Below the pieces are notes generated by a model. It was given only the letters and a program-made list of their open reading frames with translations, was not told the DNA's origin and did no database searches. Source: Burkholderia pyrrocinia (GTDB lineage: Bacteria > Pseudomonadota > Gammaproteobacteria > Burkholderiales > Burkholderiaceae). From it: DNA of 64,000 nt. This document shows, piece by piece, positions 27,224-36,792 of this stretch (position 1 is the first letter of the stretch; each line of letters begins with the position of its first letter). Where the stretch lies: positions 1,116,001 through 1,180,000 of the forward strand of contig NZ_CP094460.1 in assembly GCF_022809715.1 (NCBI RefSeq). The letters are read 5' to 3'. The translations under genes were made by a program, and so were the position numbers.

Positions 27224-28432
27224 TCAGAAGTTCACGCGGATCCCGGCCATCACCGCCAGTTGCCGGCTCGAGTTGCTGTTCGCGAGCACCGGAATCTGCG
27301 CGTAGTTCGCCGCGTTGCTGTTCGTATCGGTGCCGAGCCCCGTGCCGCTCGCGATCTGGCCGATCGCGACCGCATACAGCGCCGTGCGCTTCGACAGGCT
27401 GTAGTTCGTGCCGACGTTCAGCTGGTGGAAACGCGTCGTGCCGCGCCCGTCGGTATGCGCGGCGTTGAAGATGTACGCGACGCCGCCCTGCAGCGCGGGC
27501 GTGAACATGTACGTGACGTTCAGCTCGCCGATGTCGAACGTGAACGCCTGCGTGCGCGGCTGTGCGGCGGTCGAGAAATAGCGGCTGTCGCCGAGGCGCG
27601 TATGCGTATAGGTAAGCGCAACCGTCGCCGCGCCGAACGTCACCGAGCCGCCCGCGCCGAACGCGCGCATCGAGCCGGCGTCCTGCAGCAGGCAATACAT
27701 CGCGCCCGGATTGCTGCACGCGAAATCGCCGATATAGCCGCTCGCGCCGCCGAGCGCCGCATCGAGCGGCTGGTGCAGGTCGAGGTAGCCGACCGAGAAC
27801 GCCACCGGCGCGCGCGTATACGTCGCGGCCACCGCATAACCGCGCTTCGCGGAAAAATCGCCGGCCTGCCCGCCGAAGCTGAACGTACCGCCGAACGTGA
27901 GGCCGTTGAAATCGGCGCTGGTGAACTTCACCGCGTTGTTGAAGTTGAACGCGGCGTTCAGGTTGTCGACGTCGCCGAGATGCGAGCCGTACGGCGTCGC
28001 CCAGTTGTTGCTCGACACATACGCGCCCAGCATGTCCGTGTACGAGTCGTATTGCCGGCCGAGGCCGAGCGTGCCGATCCCGTCCTGGCGCAGCCCGACC
28101 CACGCCTGCCGGCTGAATGCGGTGCCGCCCTGCAGCGCCTGACCGTTCGCGGACAGGAACTGCTGCTCGAGCGTGAACACCGCGTCGAGCCCGCCGCCGA
28201 GCGGCTCGGCGCCCTGGAACCCGAAGCGGGACGGCACGAGGTTGCCGCCGCCCATCTGCCACGCATGGCCGCCGCCCGTGCTGCCGTCGGCACGCGTGAA
28301 CTGCTGGTTCGTCGAGTAGATGATGCCGGTATCCACGGTGCCGTACAGCGTCACGCTGCCCGAGGTCTGCGCGTGTGCGTGCATGCAACCCAGCGTAGCC
28401 GCGGCCGCGGCCAGTCGTCGTCCGATCTTCAT
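27224..28432 (-). CDS. OmpC-type general porin
   Basis: A 402-residue Gram-negative porin of the Burkholderia/Neisseria type: signal peptide ending at HAHAQ, SGSVTLYGTVDTGIIYSTN as first strand, repeated amphipathic strands, PSRFGFQGAEPLGGGLDAVFTLE, and a C-terminal Phe (IRVNF) for BAM recognition. It lies downstream of the AraC-type regulator and shares the 15-bp motif of the amine cluster about 97 nt before its start, so it may admit the amine substrate. Confidence 0.93.
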   Translation of the reverse strand: MKIGRRLAAAAATLGCMHAHAQTSGSVTLYGTVDTGIIYSTNQQFTRADGSTGGGHAWQMGGGNLVPSRFGFQGAEPLGGGLDAVFTLEQQFLSANGQALQGGTAFSRQAWVGLRQDGIGTLGLGRQYDSYTDMLGAYVSSNNWATPYGSHLGDVDNLNAAFNFNNAVKFTSADFNGLTFGGTFSFGGQAGDFSAKRGYAVAATYTRAPVAFSVGYLDLHQPLDAALGGASGYIGDFACSNPGAMYCLLQDAGSMRAFGAGGSVTFGAATVALTYTHTRLGDSRYFSTAAQPRTQAFTFDIGELNVTYMFTPALQGGVAYIFNAAHTDGRGTTRFHQLNVGTNYSLSKRTALYAVAIGQIASGTGLGTDTNSNAANYAQIPVLANSNSSRQLAVMAGIRVNF

Positions 28433-28528
28433 GTCCCGTCCTCTGGTGTCGTCGATTCGCAGTGCAAACCGATGATGTTGTCGATATGAGTGACGGGACT
28501 CTATCCAGCGAAAATTCAGGACCTCTAT

Positions 28529-28543
28529 CGCAAATCGGCAAAC
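28529..28543 (-). promoter_or_regulatory. Copy A of the amine-cluster motif (before porin gene)
   Basis: GTTTGCCGATTTGCG on the minus strand, 97 nt before the porin start. Identical in all 15 bases to copy B in front of the permease gene. Confidence 0.6.
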
Positions 28544-28588
28544 GGTGGATCGCGCTGCCCGCGACGGTATCGTCGCGGTGCGCGTGCG

Positions 28589-29527
28589 TCAGTCGGGACG
28601 CGTCGTCTGGGAGGGCAGCTCGCCGAACAGGTCGCGATACTCGCGCGCGAAATAGCCGAGATGCGTAAAACCCCAGCTCGCGGCGGCCTCGCCGACGCCG
28701 AGCTGCTGTACCGGCGTCGTGCGCAGCATGCGCCGCACCGCGTTCAGCCGGATCGTGCGCAGATAACCGACCGGCGTGACGTCGGCAACGCGCTGGAAGC
28801 TGGTTTGCAGCGTACGGCGGCTGCAGCGCAGCGCGCGGCACAGTTCGAGCACGGTGACGGGTTCTTCGGGCCGGTCGCGCAGATGCTTCTCGCAGCGGCT
28901 CACGATGTCGCTGTAGGTGGCATGCGTGATGTCGCGGCGCTCGACGCCGATGCCCTGTTCGAGCGCATCGAGGAACATGCCGAGCATCGCGTCGCGGAAC
29001 ATCTTGCGGGTGGCCGCATATTCGAGGTGGCCGGGGTCGCGCTGCGCATCGTCGATCAGCGACGACAGCCGCACGCCGAGCGCGACGCCCTGCGCGTCGG
29101 ACAGCCGCGTCACGTGCCGCAGCTTGCGCGCGCCGGCCGCGCCGAATTCGGCCTCGCACAGCTCGTCGACCATGTCGGACGCCGCGCTGATCCCGACGAG
29201 CCCCATCCCTTCCGGCGTGTGGAATTCGAAATCCTCGCCGGCGCGCAGCGCGAGCAGCGCATAACCGTCGACCGGCTGGCCCTGGAACGTGCCCGCGAGC
29301 GGCACGGACAGCGGCACCGCGAGCGACGTGCGCCCGGCCGGCGCGAGCCCGGTTTGCGCGACGCGCCGGTTGGTCGTTTCGCGGAAGAAGTGGAAATCGT
29401 CGTACAGCACCTGCGTGACCGTGCCCCTGAAGCGGCCCGGCGTCATCTGGCGGTAGACCTGATGCCAGCCCGCGATCGCGAGCCCGTGGTCGTGCACGTC
29501 TTCGTGCGAGCGTGACTGGAACAACAT
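28589..29527 (-). CDS. AraC-family regulator, EutR-like
   Basis: A 312-residue protein with a C-terminal AraC/XylS double HTH (VTVLELCRALRCSRRTLQTSFQRV and GVGEAAASWGFTHLGYFAREYRDLFGELPS). The N-terminal domain (FFRETTNRRVAQ, LPLSVPLAG-like) resembles EutR, the ethanolamine-utilisation activator. The start at 29527 gives the full N-terminal domain; longer frames run through an antisense neighbour. It sits between the transporter genes and the porin, so it likely controls amine uptake or catabolism. Confidence 0.88.
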   Translation of the reverse strand: MLFQSRSHEDVHDHGLAIAGWHQVYRQMTPGRFRGTVTQVLYDDFHFFRETTNRRVAQTGLAPAGRTSLAVPLSVPLAGTFQGQPVDGYALLALRAGEDFEFHTPEGMGLVGISAASDMVDELCEAEFGAAGARKLRHVTRLSDAQGVALGVRLSSLIDDAQRDPGHLEYAATRKMFRDAMLGMFLDALEQGIGVERRDITHATYSDIVSRCEKHLRDRPEEPVTVLELCRALRCSRRTLQTSFQRVADVTPVGYLRTIRLNAVRRMLRTTPVQQLGVGEAAASWGFTHLGYFAREYRDLFGELPSQTTRPD

Positions 29528-29595
29528 CGGCGCCTCCGGTAAAACCCTGATTCCTGGATGCGACCGAGGCGTTCGCCCCGCCGCAACGCCACAGC

Positions 29596-30183
29596 TTACC
29601 CGCGCAAAAACCTGCGCAGTGCCGTTTCGAATGCAAGACAGGCCGCCGACAGCGCGGCGGCCTGCTCGCCGGTCAGCCGGACGTAGCGGCGAAACGACGG
29701 CATCCGGTTCACGACCTCGCTGCCGCCGAACGGCACGATCGCGAGCGTCCAGCGGCCGTCGCGCGCGTCGATCGCGCAGTCGGTCAGGTGCAGCGGCCGC
29801 AGCGCGTCGGCCAGCGACGACTCGGCAACCAGCGCAGCCACCGTGGCGACGAATCCGGGGTCGCATCCCGGCGCGGGCGCCGCGTCGATACCCGTGCGGC
29901 GCAGCCAGCCGGTCTGCCGCACACGGGCGCGGCCCTGCGCGGCCGGGCCGCATACGGTCACCGCCACCTTCACGCTGACCGTATGCATCAGGAACTGGCA
30001 CTCGACGTGCTCTTCGACGTTTACGCACACACCGTTCGGCAGCCTTACCGTCGGACTGCCCACACCGTCGGTATCGCGCACGGCATGCAGGTCAGCGAGC
30101 ACGCGCGCGGCGATCGCGCCGGGCCGGTGGCCGGGCGGCGGCGCATCGGGCGCCGCGCGCCACCGGGCGAGCGCGGCCCTCAC
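29596..30183 (-). CDS. Hypothetical protein coupled to APC permease
   Basis: A 195-residue protein without signal or membrane segments. The GTG start overlaps the permease stop in a GTGA arrangement, which supports both the start and translational coupling. Central part PTVRLPNGVCVNVEEHVECQF and the C-terminal Arg/Ala-rich helix show no motif I can assign with confidence; a DUF3156-like family is possible from memory only. Constant pairing with the permease would suggest a helper of amine uptake. Confidence 0.65.
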   Translation of the reverse strand: MRAALARWRAAPDAPPPGHRPGAIAARVLADLHAVRDTDGVGSPTVRLPNGVCVNVEEHVECQFLMHTVSVKVAVTVCGPAAQGRARVRQTGWLRRTGIDAAPAPGCDPGFVATVAALVAESSLADALRPLHLTDCAIDARDGRWTLAIVPFGGSEVVNRMPSFRRYVRLTGEQAAALSAACLAFETALRRFLRG

Positions 30184-31682
30184 GACGCGACGTGCTCGTT
30201 GCGCAGCACTTCCTCGACCGGCACCGGCTTGAACGGATGCCGGCGCTGCACGACCAGCGTCCAGAACAGCGCGTACAGCGCGGTAAGCCCGAGCATCGCG
30301 CCGAACGGCACGTAGATGTCGCGCGCGTTCATGCCGGGCGGCGTGATGTACCAGATCGCGAGCACGATGCCGACGCTCGACACGATCTGCGGCAGCGGGA
30401 ACAGCGGCGAACGATACGGGCGCGGCAGGTCCGGGCGGCGGACGCGCAGCATCACGACCGACGCGGTGACGAGAAGATACGCGGTGCCCCACGCGCAGGT
30501 CGCGGCGAGCACGAGGTGCAGGATGCTGTCGAGATTGCCGTTGATCAGCCATGCATGGAAGATCGGCACGACGGCCGCCGCGACGATGCCGACCACCGGC
30601 GTCTTGAAGCGCGGATGCAGGTACGCGAAGCAGCGCGGCAGCGCGCCGTCGATCGCCATCCCGTACAGGATGCGCGGCAGTCCGGCCATCAGCGTGTTGA
30701 TCGTCGCGGCGCCCGCGAACAGGAACGCGATGCCGAACCAGATGCGGCCGAAGGGCCCCAGCACCTGCAGCGCGAACGCGGGAATCGCGCCCGGCGTGTC
30801 GAGCAGGTGCGTGAGGCCGTCGGGGCTCACCGGCACGTTCGCGACCTGACGGCGGATCGCCGCGCCGTACAGGAACATGCAGATCGCGACGCCGACGAGG
30901 CCGATCGTCATCGCGCGCGGGATCGTGCGGCCCGGCGCCTTCATTTCCGGCGCGAGCGGCGTGACGAACTCGCAGCCGACGAACATGAACATCGCCATCC
31001 CGACCAGCGACAGCACGGCCGGCACCGACGTGCCGACTTCCGAGCCGCCGAACCAGCCGTCGAGATGCACGGCCGGCGCGGCCGCGAGCCCGAGAATCCC
31101 GAAGATCATCAGCGACAGCCACATGCCGGCCGTCAGCACGATCTCGAGCTTGCTGAACACCTTGATGCCGATGATGTTGGTGATCGCGAACGTGATTACG
31201 AGGCCGACGCCGACGAGCCAGGAGCTGTTGTGCTTCTCGAACGCGGCGTTCAGCGATTCGAAATTGACGAGCGCCATGATGCCGCTCAGGATCGTCTCCG
31301 CCGTGCCGGCGAACACGTGCACGAGGAAATACGCGGAAATCGTGCCGGTGATCGCCCAGAAGCGGCCCAGCCCGCACGACAGGTAATCGTAAACCGAGCC
31401 GGCCGTCGGCAGCATCGCGGCGGCTTCGGAGAACGTGGTCGCCTGCGCCTGCATCATCACGAACGCGATGATCATCGCGACCGCGAACGCCCAGCCGCCC
31501 ATCCCGAAGCCCGACGTCGCGGTGAGGATCACCGGGCTTGCCATGATGAGGCCGACGGCGCTCGCCAGCGCGGTCGGAAAACCGACCGCACCCGCCTTCA
31601 GCGCCGTGCCGCCGCCCGCTTCGGCCGGCGTGCCGGCGGGCGTATCGCTCGCGGCGCCGGTAACTCCTGACCATCCCGACAT
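30180..31682 (-). CDS. APC-family amino acid/amine permease
   Basis: A 500-residue transporter with about 12 hydrophobic segments. The start region GFPTALASAVGLIMASPVIL corresponds to the first APC helix with its unwound substrate site; FVGCEFVTPLAPEMKAPGRTIPRAM is the helix 6-7 consensus. Close to ethanolamine and polyamine permeases. It lies in the same direction as the aminotransferase and aldehyde dehydrogenase genes and carries the shared 15-bp motif 171 nt before its start. Confidence 0.9.
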   Translation of the reverse strand: MSGWSGVTGAASDTPAGTPAEAGGGTALKAGAVGFPTALASAVGLIMASPVILTATSGFGMGGWAFAVAMIIAFVMMQAQATTFSEAAAMLPTAGSVYDYLSCGLGRFWAITGTISAYFLVHVFAGTAETILSGIMALVNFESLNAAFEKHNSSWLVGVGLVITFAITNIIGIKVFSKLEIVLTAGMWLSLMIFGILGLAAAPAVHLDGWFGGSEVGTSVPAVLSLVGMAMFMFVGCEFVTPLAPEMKAPGRTIPRAMTIGLVGVAICMFLYGAAIRRQVANVPVSPDGLTHLLDTPGAIPAFALQVLGPFGRIWFGIAFLFAGAATINTLMAGLPRILYGMAIDGALPRCFAYLHPRFKTPVVGIVAAAVVPIFHAWLINGNLDSILHLVLAATCAWGTAYLLVTASVVMLRVRRPDLPRPYRSPLFPLPQIVSSVGIVLAIWYITPPGMNARDIYVPFGAMLGLTALYALFWTLVVQRRHPFKPVPVEEVLRNEHVAS

Positions 31683-31852
31683 CGTTGTCTCCTTCCTTTG
31701 TCGACCGGTGCCGGCGCTTCGGCCCCTGCTCCAGTCGAATGCTTCACGATCGGCCCGGGGGCGGAGCTTCAGCGCTTCGGCACCCGGGTCTCCTGTCGAT
31801 CACACTTGATCCGATGTCGAAAAAATACGCAGGCAAAATAAACCGGTCATAG

Positions 31853-31867
31853 CGCAAATCGGCAAAC
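31853..31867 (-). promoter_or_regulatory. Copy B of the amine-cluster motif (before permease gene)
   Basis: GTTTGCCGATTTGCG on the minus strand, 171 nt before the permease start codon, in the 252-bp gap after the aminotransferase gene. Confidence 0.6.
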
Positions 31868-31934
31868 CGGCGGCGGCGAGGCTGCCCACCGCCGGTTTGC
31901 GGTCACACTGTCACGCGCTCATGCCGTCATTCCG

Positions 31935-33275
31935 TCACGCGAACGGCACGGCCTCGAAGCCCGCCGCGAGCGCGTCGACGATCCGGTCGAGCTGTTCGCG
32001 CTGGATCACGAGCGGCGGCGACAGGATGATCTTCGTACCGACCGGCCGCACCAGCACGCCGTTCTCTCGCGCGACTTCCGCGACCGCGTTCGCATAACCG
32101 GACAGCGGGTCGATCGGCTCGCGCGTCTCTTTGTTCGCGACGAGGTCGAGCGCGAGCATCAGCCCCTTGCCGCGCACCTCGCCGACCGCCGCGAAGCGTT
32201 CCGCGAACGGCCGCAGCGCCTCGAGCAGATACGCACCCTGCTTCGCCGCATTTGCCGGCAGGTCTTCCTTGACGACGATGTCGAGGCTCGCGATCGCGGC
32301 CGCGCACGCGACCGGATGGCCCGCATACGTGTAGCCGTGCATGATCGCGCCGCCGAAGTCCGCATTCGCGGCGAACGCGTCCTCGATCCGCGCGTTCACG
32401 GCCGTCGCGCCGAGCGGCACGTAGCCCGACGAGATCCCCTTCGCGAGACACATGATGTCGGGGCGCACGCCCCAGCCGCGGCTGCCGAACATGCTGCCGC
32501 TGCGGCCGAAGCCCGTCACGACTTCATCGGCGATCAGCAGCACGCCGTAGCGGTCGCACACCTCGCGCACGAGCGGCCAGTAGTTCGCCGGCGGCACGAT
32601 CACGCCGCCCGCGCCCTGGATCGGCTCCGCGATGAACGCGGCGACCGTGTCGGGGCTCTGGAACTGGATCTCGCGCTCGAGCATTTCCGCACAGATCCGG
32701 CCGAGTTCCTCCGGGTCCTGCGTGAACGGGTTGCGGTACAGCCACGGCGTCTCGACGTGGAAGCAGCCGGGCAGGTTCGGCTCGTAGTTGCGGCGGAACA
32801 CCGTGTTGCCGTTCACCGACGCGCCGCCGAAGTGCGTGCCGTGATAACCCTGCTTCAACGAGATGAACTTCGTGCGATCGGCCTGGCCGCGCACCTTCCA
32901 GTACTGGCGCGCGATCTTCAGCGCGGTCTCGATCGCGTCGGAGCCGCCCGAGCTGTACAGTACGCGGCGCATCCCTTCCGGTTCGAGCATGTCGATCACC
33001 TTCTTCGACAGCTCTTCCGCGCGCGGATGCGAGATCCCGTCGAACAGCTGGAAGTATTCGAGCTCGTCGAGCTGGCGCACGATCGCGTCCTTCACTTCCT
33101 GGCAGTTGTGGCCGACGTTCACGTTCCACAGGCCCGCGACGCCGTCGACGAGCTTGCGGCCCTGTTCGTCGAACACGTAGCAGCCGTCGCCGCGCACGAT
33201 GCGGATCGGCTTGCGCTGCTTCATTTCGTTCGGGTGCACCATCGGATGCCAGAATTTTGCTTCGTTGTAGCTCAT
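31935..33275 (-). CDS. Class III PLP-dependent aminotransferase (omega-amino acid/amine type)
   Basis: A 446-residue fold-type I aminotransferase. SSGGSDAIETALKIARQYW binds the cofactor phosphate, YHGTHFGGASVNG and LLIADEVVTGFGRSGSMFGS hold the ring-contact and Asp, and the Schiff-base Lys lies in CLAKGISSGYVPLGA. Such enzymes transfer terminal amino groups from amines or beta-alanine-like substrates to pyruvate, giving aldehydes. MSYNEAKFW was chosen as start because GGAG sits 8 nt before it; the ATG at 33323 lacks one. The aldehyde dehydrogenase gene is 70 bp upstream. Confidence 0.93.
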   Translation of the reverse strand: MSYNEAKFWHPMVHPNEMKQRKPIRIVRGDGCYVFDEQGRKLVDGVAGLWNVNVGHNCQEVKDAIVRQLDELEYFQLFDGISHPRAEELSKKVIDMLEPEGMRRVLYSSGGSDAIETALKIARQYWKVRGQADRTKFISLKQGYHGTHFGGASVNGNTVFRRNYEPNLPGCFHVETPWLYRNPFTQDPEELGRICAEMLEREIQFQSPDTVAAFIAEPIQGAGGVIVPPANYWPLVREVCDRYGVLLIADEVVTGFGRSGSMFGSRGWGVRPDIMCLAKGISSGYVPLGATAVNARIEDAFAANADFGGAIMHGYTYAGHPVACAAAIASLDIVVKEDLPANAAKQGAYLLEALRPFAERFAAVGEVRGKGLMLALDLVANKETREPIDPLSGYANAVAEVARENGVLVRPVGTKIILSPPLVIQREQLDRIVDALAAGFEAVPFA

Positions 33276-33345
33276 TGCAGTCTCCACTGTCGGATCGTTT
33301 GAACTTGGGTCGTTCGGGGTCAAGGGTCGTGGTTCGCGCCGCGCG

Positions 33346-34848
33346 TCAGTGCGCGATGCAGACGGATTTGGTTTCGGTGAAGCCTTCGATCGCGTACTGG
33401 CCGAACTCGCGGCCGATGCCCGATTGCTTGTAGCCGCCGAACGGCATCGACGGGTCGAGCGGGATATGGCAGTTCACCCACACGGTGCCGGCTTCGATCT
33501 GCGGCACGAGGTTCATCACGCGCTTCAGGTCGTTGCTCCAGATGCTCGCGGCAAGGCCGTACGGCGACGCGTTCGCGAGGCGCACGGCGTCGGCCGCGTC
33601 GTCGAACGGCACGACGACGATCACCGGGCCGAACACCTCGTCGCGCACGATCGCGCAGTCCGGATGCGGATCGGCGATCACGGCCGGCTTCACGAAATAG
33701 CCGGGCAGGTCGTCGGCCGGCGTGCCGCCCGCAAGGAACGTGAGGCCGGCGCGGCGCGCGCCTTCGATGTGCTGGACGACCTTGTCGCGATGGTGCGCGG
33801 AGACGAGCGGGTTGATCTGCGCGGTCGTGTCGAGGCCCGCGCCGAGCTTCATCGACTGCGCGACGCCCGCGAGGCCGTCCGCAAGCTGCGCGAACTTGCT
33901 GCGATGCACGTAGATGCGCGACGCGGCCGCGCACACCTGCCCCTGGTTGAAGAACGCGCCGGCGGCGACGCCGTCGAGCGCCTGCGCGACGTCGATGTCG
34001 TCGAGCATCACGATCGGGTTCTTGCCGCCGAGTTCGAGCGAGAAGCGCGTCATGTTCTGCACGGCCGCCGCGCCGACCAGCTTGCCGGTCGCGGTCGAGC
34101 CCGTGAACGAGATCTTCGCGATCGACGGATGGCTCGCGAGCGCGGCGCCGCAGGTGCGGCCGCCCGTGACGACGTTGAACGCGCCGGGCGGCACGCCGGC
34201 TTCGCGCGCGAGCTCGGCGAGACGCAGCGCGGTGAGCGGCGTTTCCGGCGACGGCTTCAGCACGATCGTGCAGCCGGCCGCGAGCGCGGGAATCAGCTTC
34301 CACACCGCGATCATCAGCGGGAAATTCCACGGCACGATCGCGGCGACCACGCCGACGGGCTCCTTGCGCGTATAGGCCGTATAGCGCGTGCCGGGCGGGA
34401 ACGGGATCGACACGTCGAGCGTCTGGCCGGTGATCTTGGTCGCCCAGCCGGCCATGTAGCGCACGTATTCGACGCTCGCGCCGACCTCGATCGCGCGCGA
34501 CACGTGGATCGACTTGCCCTGGTTCAGCGTTTCGAGCTGCGCGAGCGTTTCGGCGTCGCGTTCGATCAGGTCGGCGAGTTTCAGCAGGATGCGCTCGCGG
34601 TCGGCCGGGCGCAGGCCGCTCCACACGCGCGTGTCGAACGCATGCTTCGCGCTGGCGACCGCGCGGTCGACGTCGTGCTCGTCGGCATCCGCGACCGTTG
34701 CGAGCCGCTCGCCCGTCGCGGGGTCGTACACGTCGAGCCGGGCAGTCGCGTGCGCGGGCTGCATTTCACCGTCGATGAAGAGGCCGAAATCGCGCGCAAC
34801 GAAGGTGCGCACGGTGTCGCTGACGGCGACGAAATTCGTGTTGCTCAT
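33346..34848 (-). CDS. Aldehyde dehydrogenase (phenylacetaldehyde/aminoaldehyde type)
   Basis: A 500-residue NAD(P)-dependent aldehyde dehydrogenase. VPWNFPLMIAVWKLIPALAAG and KISFTGSTATGKLV form the nucleotide site, ELGGKNP carries the general-base Glu and FFNQGQVCAA the catalytic Cys. It resembles phenylacetaldehyde dehydrogenases, suggesting oxidation of the aldehyde made by the neighbouring aminotransferase. Transcribed ahead of that gene, probably from a promoter just upstream containing motif copy C. Confidence 0.93.
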   Translation of the reverse strand: MSNTNFVAVSDTVRTFVARDFGLFIDGEMQPAHATARLDVYDPATGERLATVADADEHDVDRAVASAKHAFDTRVWSGLRPADRERILLKLADLIERDAETLAQLETLNQGKSIHVSRAIEVGASVEYVRYMAGWATKITGQTLDVSIPFPPGTRYTAYTRKEPVGVVAAIVPWNFPLMIAVWKLIPALAAGCTIVLKPSPETPLTALRLAELAREAGVPPGAFNVVTGGRTCGAALASHPSIAKISFTGSTATGKLVGAAAVQNMTRFSLELGGKNPIVMLDDIDVAQALDGVAAGAFFNQGQVCAAASRIYVHRSKFAQLADGLAGVAQSMKLGAGLDTTAQINPLVSAHHRDKVVQHIEGARRAGLTFLAGGTPADDLPGYFVKPAVIADPHPDCAIVRDEVFGPVIVVVPFDDAADAVRLANASPYGLAASIWSNDLKRVMNLVPQIEAGTVWVNCHIPLDPSMPFGGYKQSGIGREFGQYAIEGFTETKSVCIAH

Positions 34849-34939
34849 AAGCGTCTCGAGGATTGTCGTGGCTGGACCGCGTGCGCGTGGGCACGCGGGC
34901 GTCGGACCACTGTATCGACGAGGGATCGCGCTCGGTGAG

Positions 34940-34954
34940 CGCAAATTGGCAGCG
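34940..34954 (-). promoter_or_regulatory. Copy C of the amine-cluster motif (before aldehyde dehydrogenase gene)
   Basis: CGCTGCCAATTTGCG on the minus strand, 92 nt before the start codon; it matches copies A and B in 11 of 15 bases and is the weakest copy. Confidence 0.4.
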
Positions 34955-35012
34955 CGTTAGGGAGGCGCGTGCAGTCGCAAACAACGGACCGCGTAATCGC
35001 GAACGGAAGGCG

Positions 35013-35753
35013 TTACAGGAACAGCGCCCCGACCAGCTCGGTGCGATTCGACACGCCGAGCTTGCGATACATACGCATCAGGTGCGTCTTGACGGTCGGT
35101 TGGCCGAGCGCGAGATCGCGCGCGATCTCCTTGTTCGAACGGCCGTCGCGCACGAGGCGCGCGATCTGTTCCTCGCGATAGGTCAGCCTTTCCTCGCAGC
35201 CGATCCGGTGAATCCCGCGCCGCGCGCGCAGTTGCGGGCTCAGTGCGGCTTCGGCGACAGGCTGCAGTCGCGCGAGCGCATCGATCTCGCCCGGTGCGAA
35301 CCGGCCCGCCGTGCTATTTCCAGCCGCACCGCCGCCCGCTTCACCCATCCCGAAGCGCAGCAACGAGAATGCGCCGACCGTGCGGCCCGCGTCGCGCAGC
35401 CAGATCTCGACGACGTCGGTCACGTCGTGCCGGCGCAGGAAACGGGTCCAGTACGCGGACGCCTCGCGCCTTTCGTCAGGCAATTGGGAAGCGAGCGTGA
35501 CGACCGCGCGCTCGCCCGCCGCGCAACGCGACGGATGCAGCGGATCGAGCATCCGGTAGCGCGCGACATAGGTTCGATGCATCGACTCCGGCATCCCGAA
35601 CAGCTCGAAATCGGCCGGTTCGCCGCTCTGGTCGAGCCGGTAGAACACGATCGCGGACGGGCTCGCGAACGCGTCGAACGCGTCCACGCACACGCGCAGC
35701 GCGCGTTGCCAGTCGGCGGCGTCATGGTCGGCGGGAACGGATGGGGTCGGCAT
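35013..35753 (-). CDS. LuxR-type transcriptional regulator
   Basis: A 246-residue protein with a C-terminal LuxR/NarL HTH (LTYREEQIARLVRDGRSNKEI, then LALGQPTVKTHLMRMYRKLGVSNRTELV). The N-terminal 170 residues (VFYRLDQSGEPADFELFGMP) look like a PAS/GAF-type sensor and lack a receiver-domain phosphorylation site. It heads the amine cluster and is itself preceded by motif copy D, so it may bind that motif and regulate itself. Confidence 0.9.
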   Translation of the reverse strand: MPTPSVPADHDAADWQRALRVCVDAFDAFASPSAIVFYRLDQSGEPADFELFGMPESMHRTYVARYRMLDPLHPSRCAAGERAVVTLASQLPDERREASAYWTRFLRRHDVTDVVEIWLRDAGRTVGAFSLLRFGMGEAGGGAAGNSTAGRFAPGEIDALARLQPVAEAALSPQLRARRGIHRIGCEERLTYREEQIARLVRDGRSNKEIARDLALGQPTVKTHLMRMYRKLGVSNRTELVGALFL

Positions 35754-35824
35754 GGAGGAATCGGCTGGCGGGCGAACGCGTCTAGGTTCGGGCCAGCCTA
35801 CCGGCGCCGAAAAGCGCCGGTGAG

Positions 35825-35839
35825 CACAAATCGGCAAAT
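35825..35839 (-). promoter_or_regulatory. Copy D of the amine-cluster motif (before luxR-type gene)
   Basis: ATTTGCCGATTTGTG on the minus strand, 72 nt before the LuxR-type start codon; 13 of 15 bases match copies A and B. Confidence 0.55.
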
Positions 35840-35910
35840 CGTCCCGGTCTGGCGGATTCGGCCGGTGTGGCCGGGACGATGCGGGCGCGCGACGGCGCGC
35901 GCGCCCTCTG

Positions 35911-36792
35911 TCAGCGCGCGTTCGCGGCGAACGTGTCGCAGGCGCTCACCTCGCCCGCTTCCATTCCGCGCCGCAGCCAGTACACGCGCTGGTCGCTGCT
36001 GCCGTGCGTGAAGCTTTCCGGCACGACATAACCCTGCCCTTGCTGCTGCAGCCGATCGTCGCCGATCGCGGCGGCCGCCTTCAGCCCCTGCTCGAAATCG
36101 CCGGGCTCCATCAGCCGCTGGTTCGCACGCTGCGCGTTGTTCGCCCACACGCCGGCGAAGCAATCGGCCTGCAGTTCCATCCGCACCGACAGCGCGTTCG
36201 CGCGCGCCTGGCTCGAACGCCTGCGCGCCGCGTCGACCTTGTCGGAAATGCCGAGCAGGTTCTGCACGTGATGGCCGACTTCGTGCGCGATCACGTAAGC
36301 CTGCGCAAAATCGCCGCCCGCGCCGAAACGCTTGCGCAGTTCGTCGTAGAAACCGAGATCGATATACACCTTGCGGTCGGCCGGACAGTAGAACGGCCCC
36401 ATCGCCGTCTGGCCCGTGCCGCATGCGGTCGGCGTCGAGTTCGTGAACATCACGAGTTTCGGCGGTTCGTACTGCCCATGCAACTGGGTGTTGAACACGC
36501 CCGACCACGTGCGCTCGATATTGCCGAGCACCTTGCGCGTAAACACCGAGCCCGGATCGTTCGCCGGCGCACCCTGGCGCTGTGCCGGCGCGGGCTGCGC
36601 CTGCTGCTGGCGGCCCTGCAGCGCCGATGCGCCTTCGAGCACCACGCGCGGGTCGATCCCGAAGAAATACGACGCGGCCAGCGCAACCACGATCGTGCCG
36701 ATGCCGATCGTCGCGCCGCGCCCGCCGCCGAAACCGCCGGCGCCGCGGCGGTCCTCGACGTTCATGCTTTCTCTTTCGTCGTCCAGCCTCAT
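35911..36792 (-). CDS. ypfJ: Neutral zinc metallopeptidase, YpfJ / KPN_02809 family
   Basis: A 293-residue protein with one N-terminal membrane anchor (IGIGTIVVALAASYFFGI) and a C-terminal zincin domain: VIAHEVGHHVQNLLG is the HExxH motif, with the third ligand probably in MELQADCFAGVW. MRLDDERES was taken as start since GGGAGAG precedes it at good spacing. Family function in bacteria is poorly known. It diverges from an SDR gene. Confidence 0.9.
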   Translation of the reverse strand: MRLDDERESMNVEDRRGAGGFGGGRGATIGIGTIVVALAASYFFGIDPRVVLEGASALQGRQQQAQPAPAQRQGAPANDPGSVFTRKVLGNIERTWSGVFNTQLHGQYEPPKLVMFTNSTPTACGTGQTAMGPFYCPADRKVYIDLGFYDELRKRFGAGGDFAQAYVIAHEVGHHVQNLLGISDKVDAARRRSSQARANALSVRMELQADCFAGVWANNAQRANQRLMEPGDFEQGLKAAAAIGDDRLQQQGQGYVVPESFTHGSSDQRVYWLRRGMEAGEVSACDTFAANAR

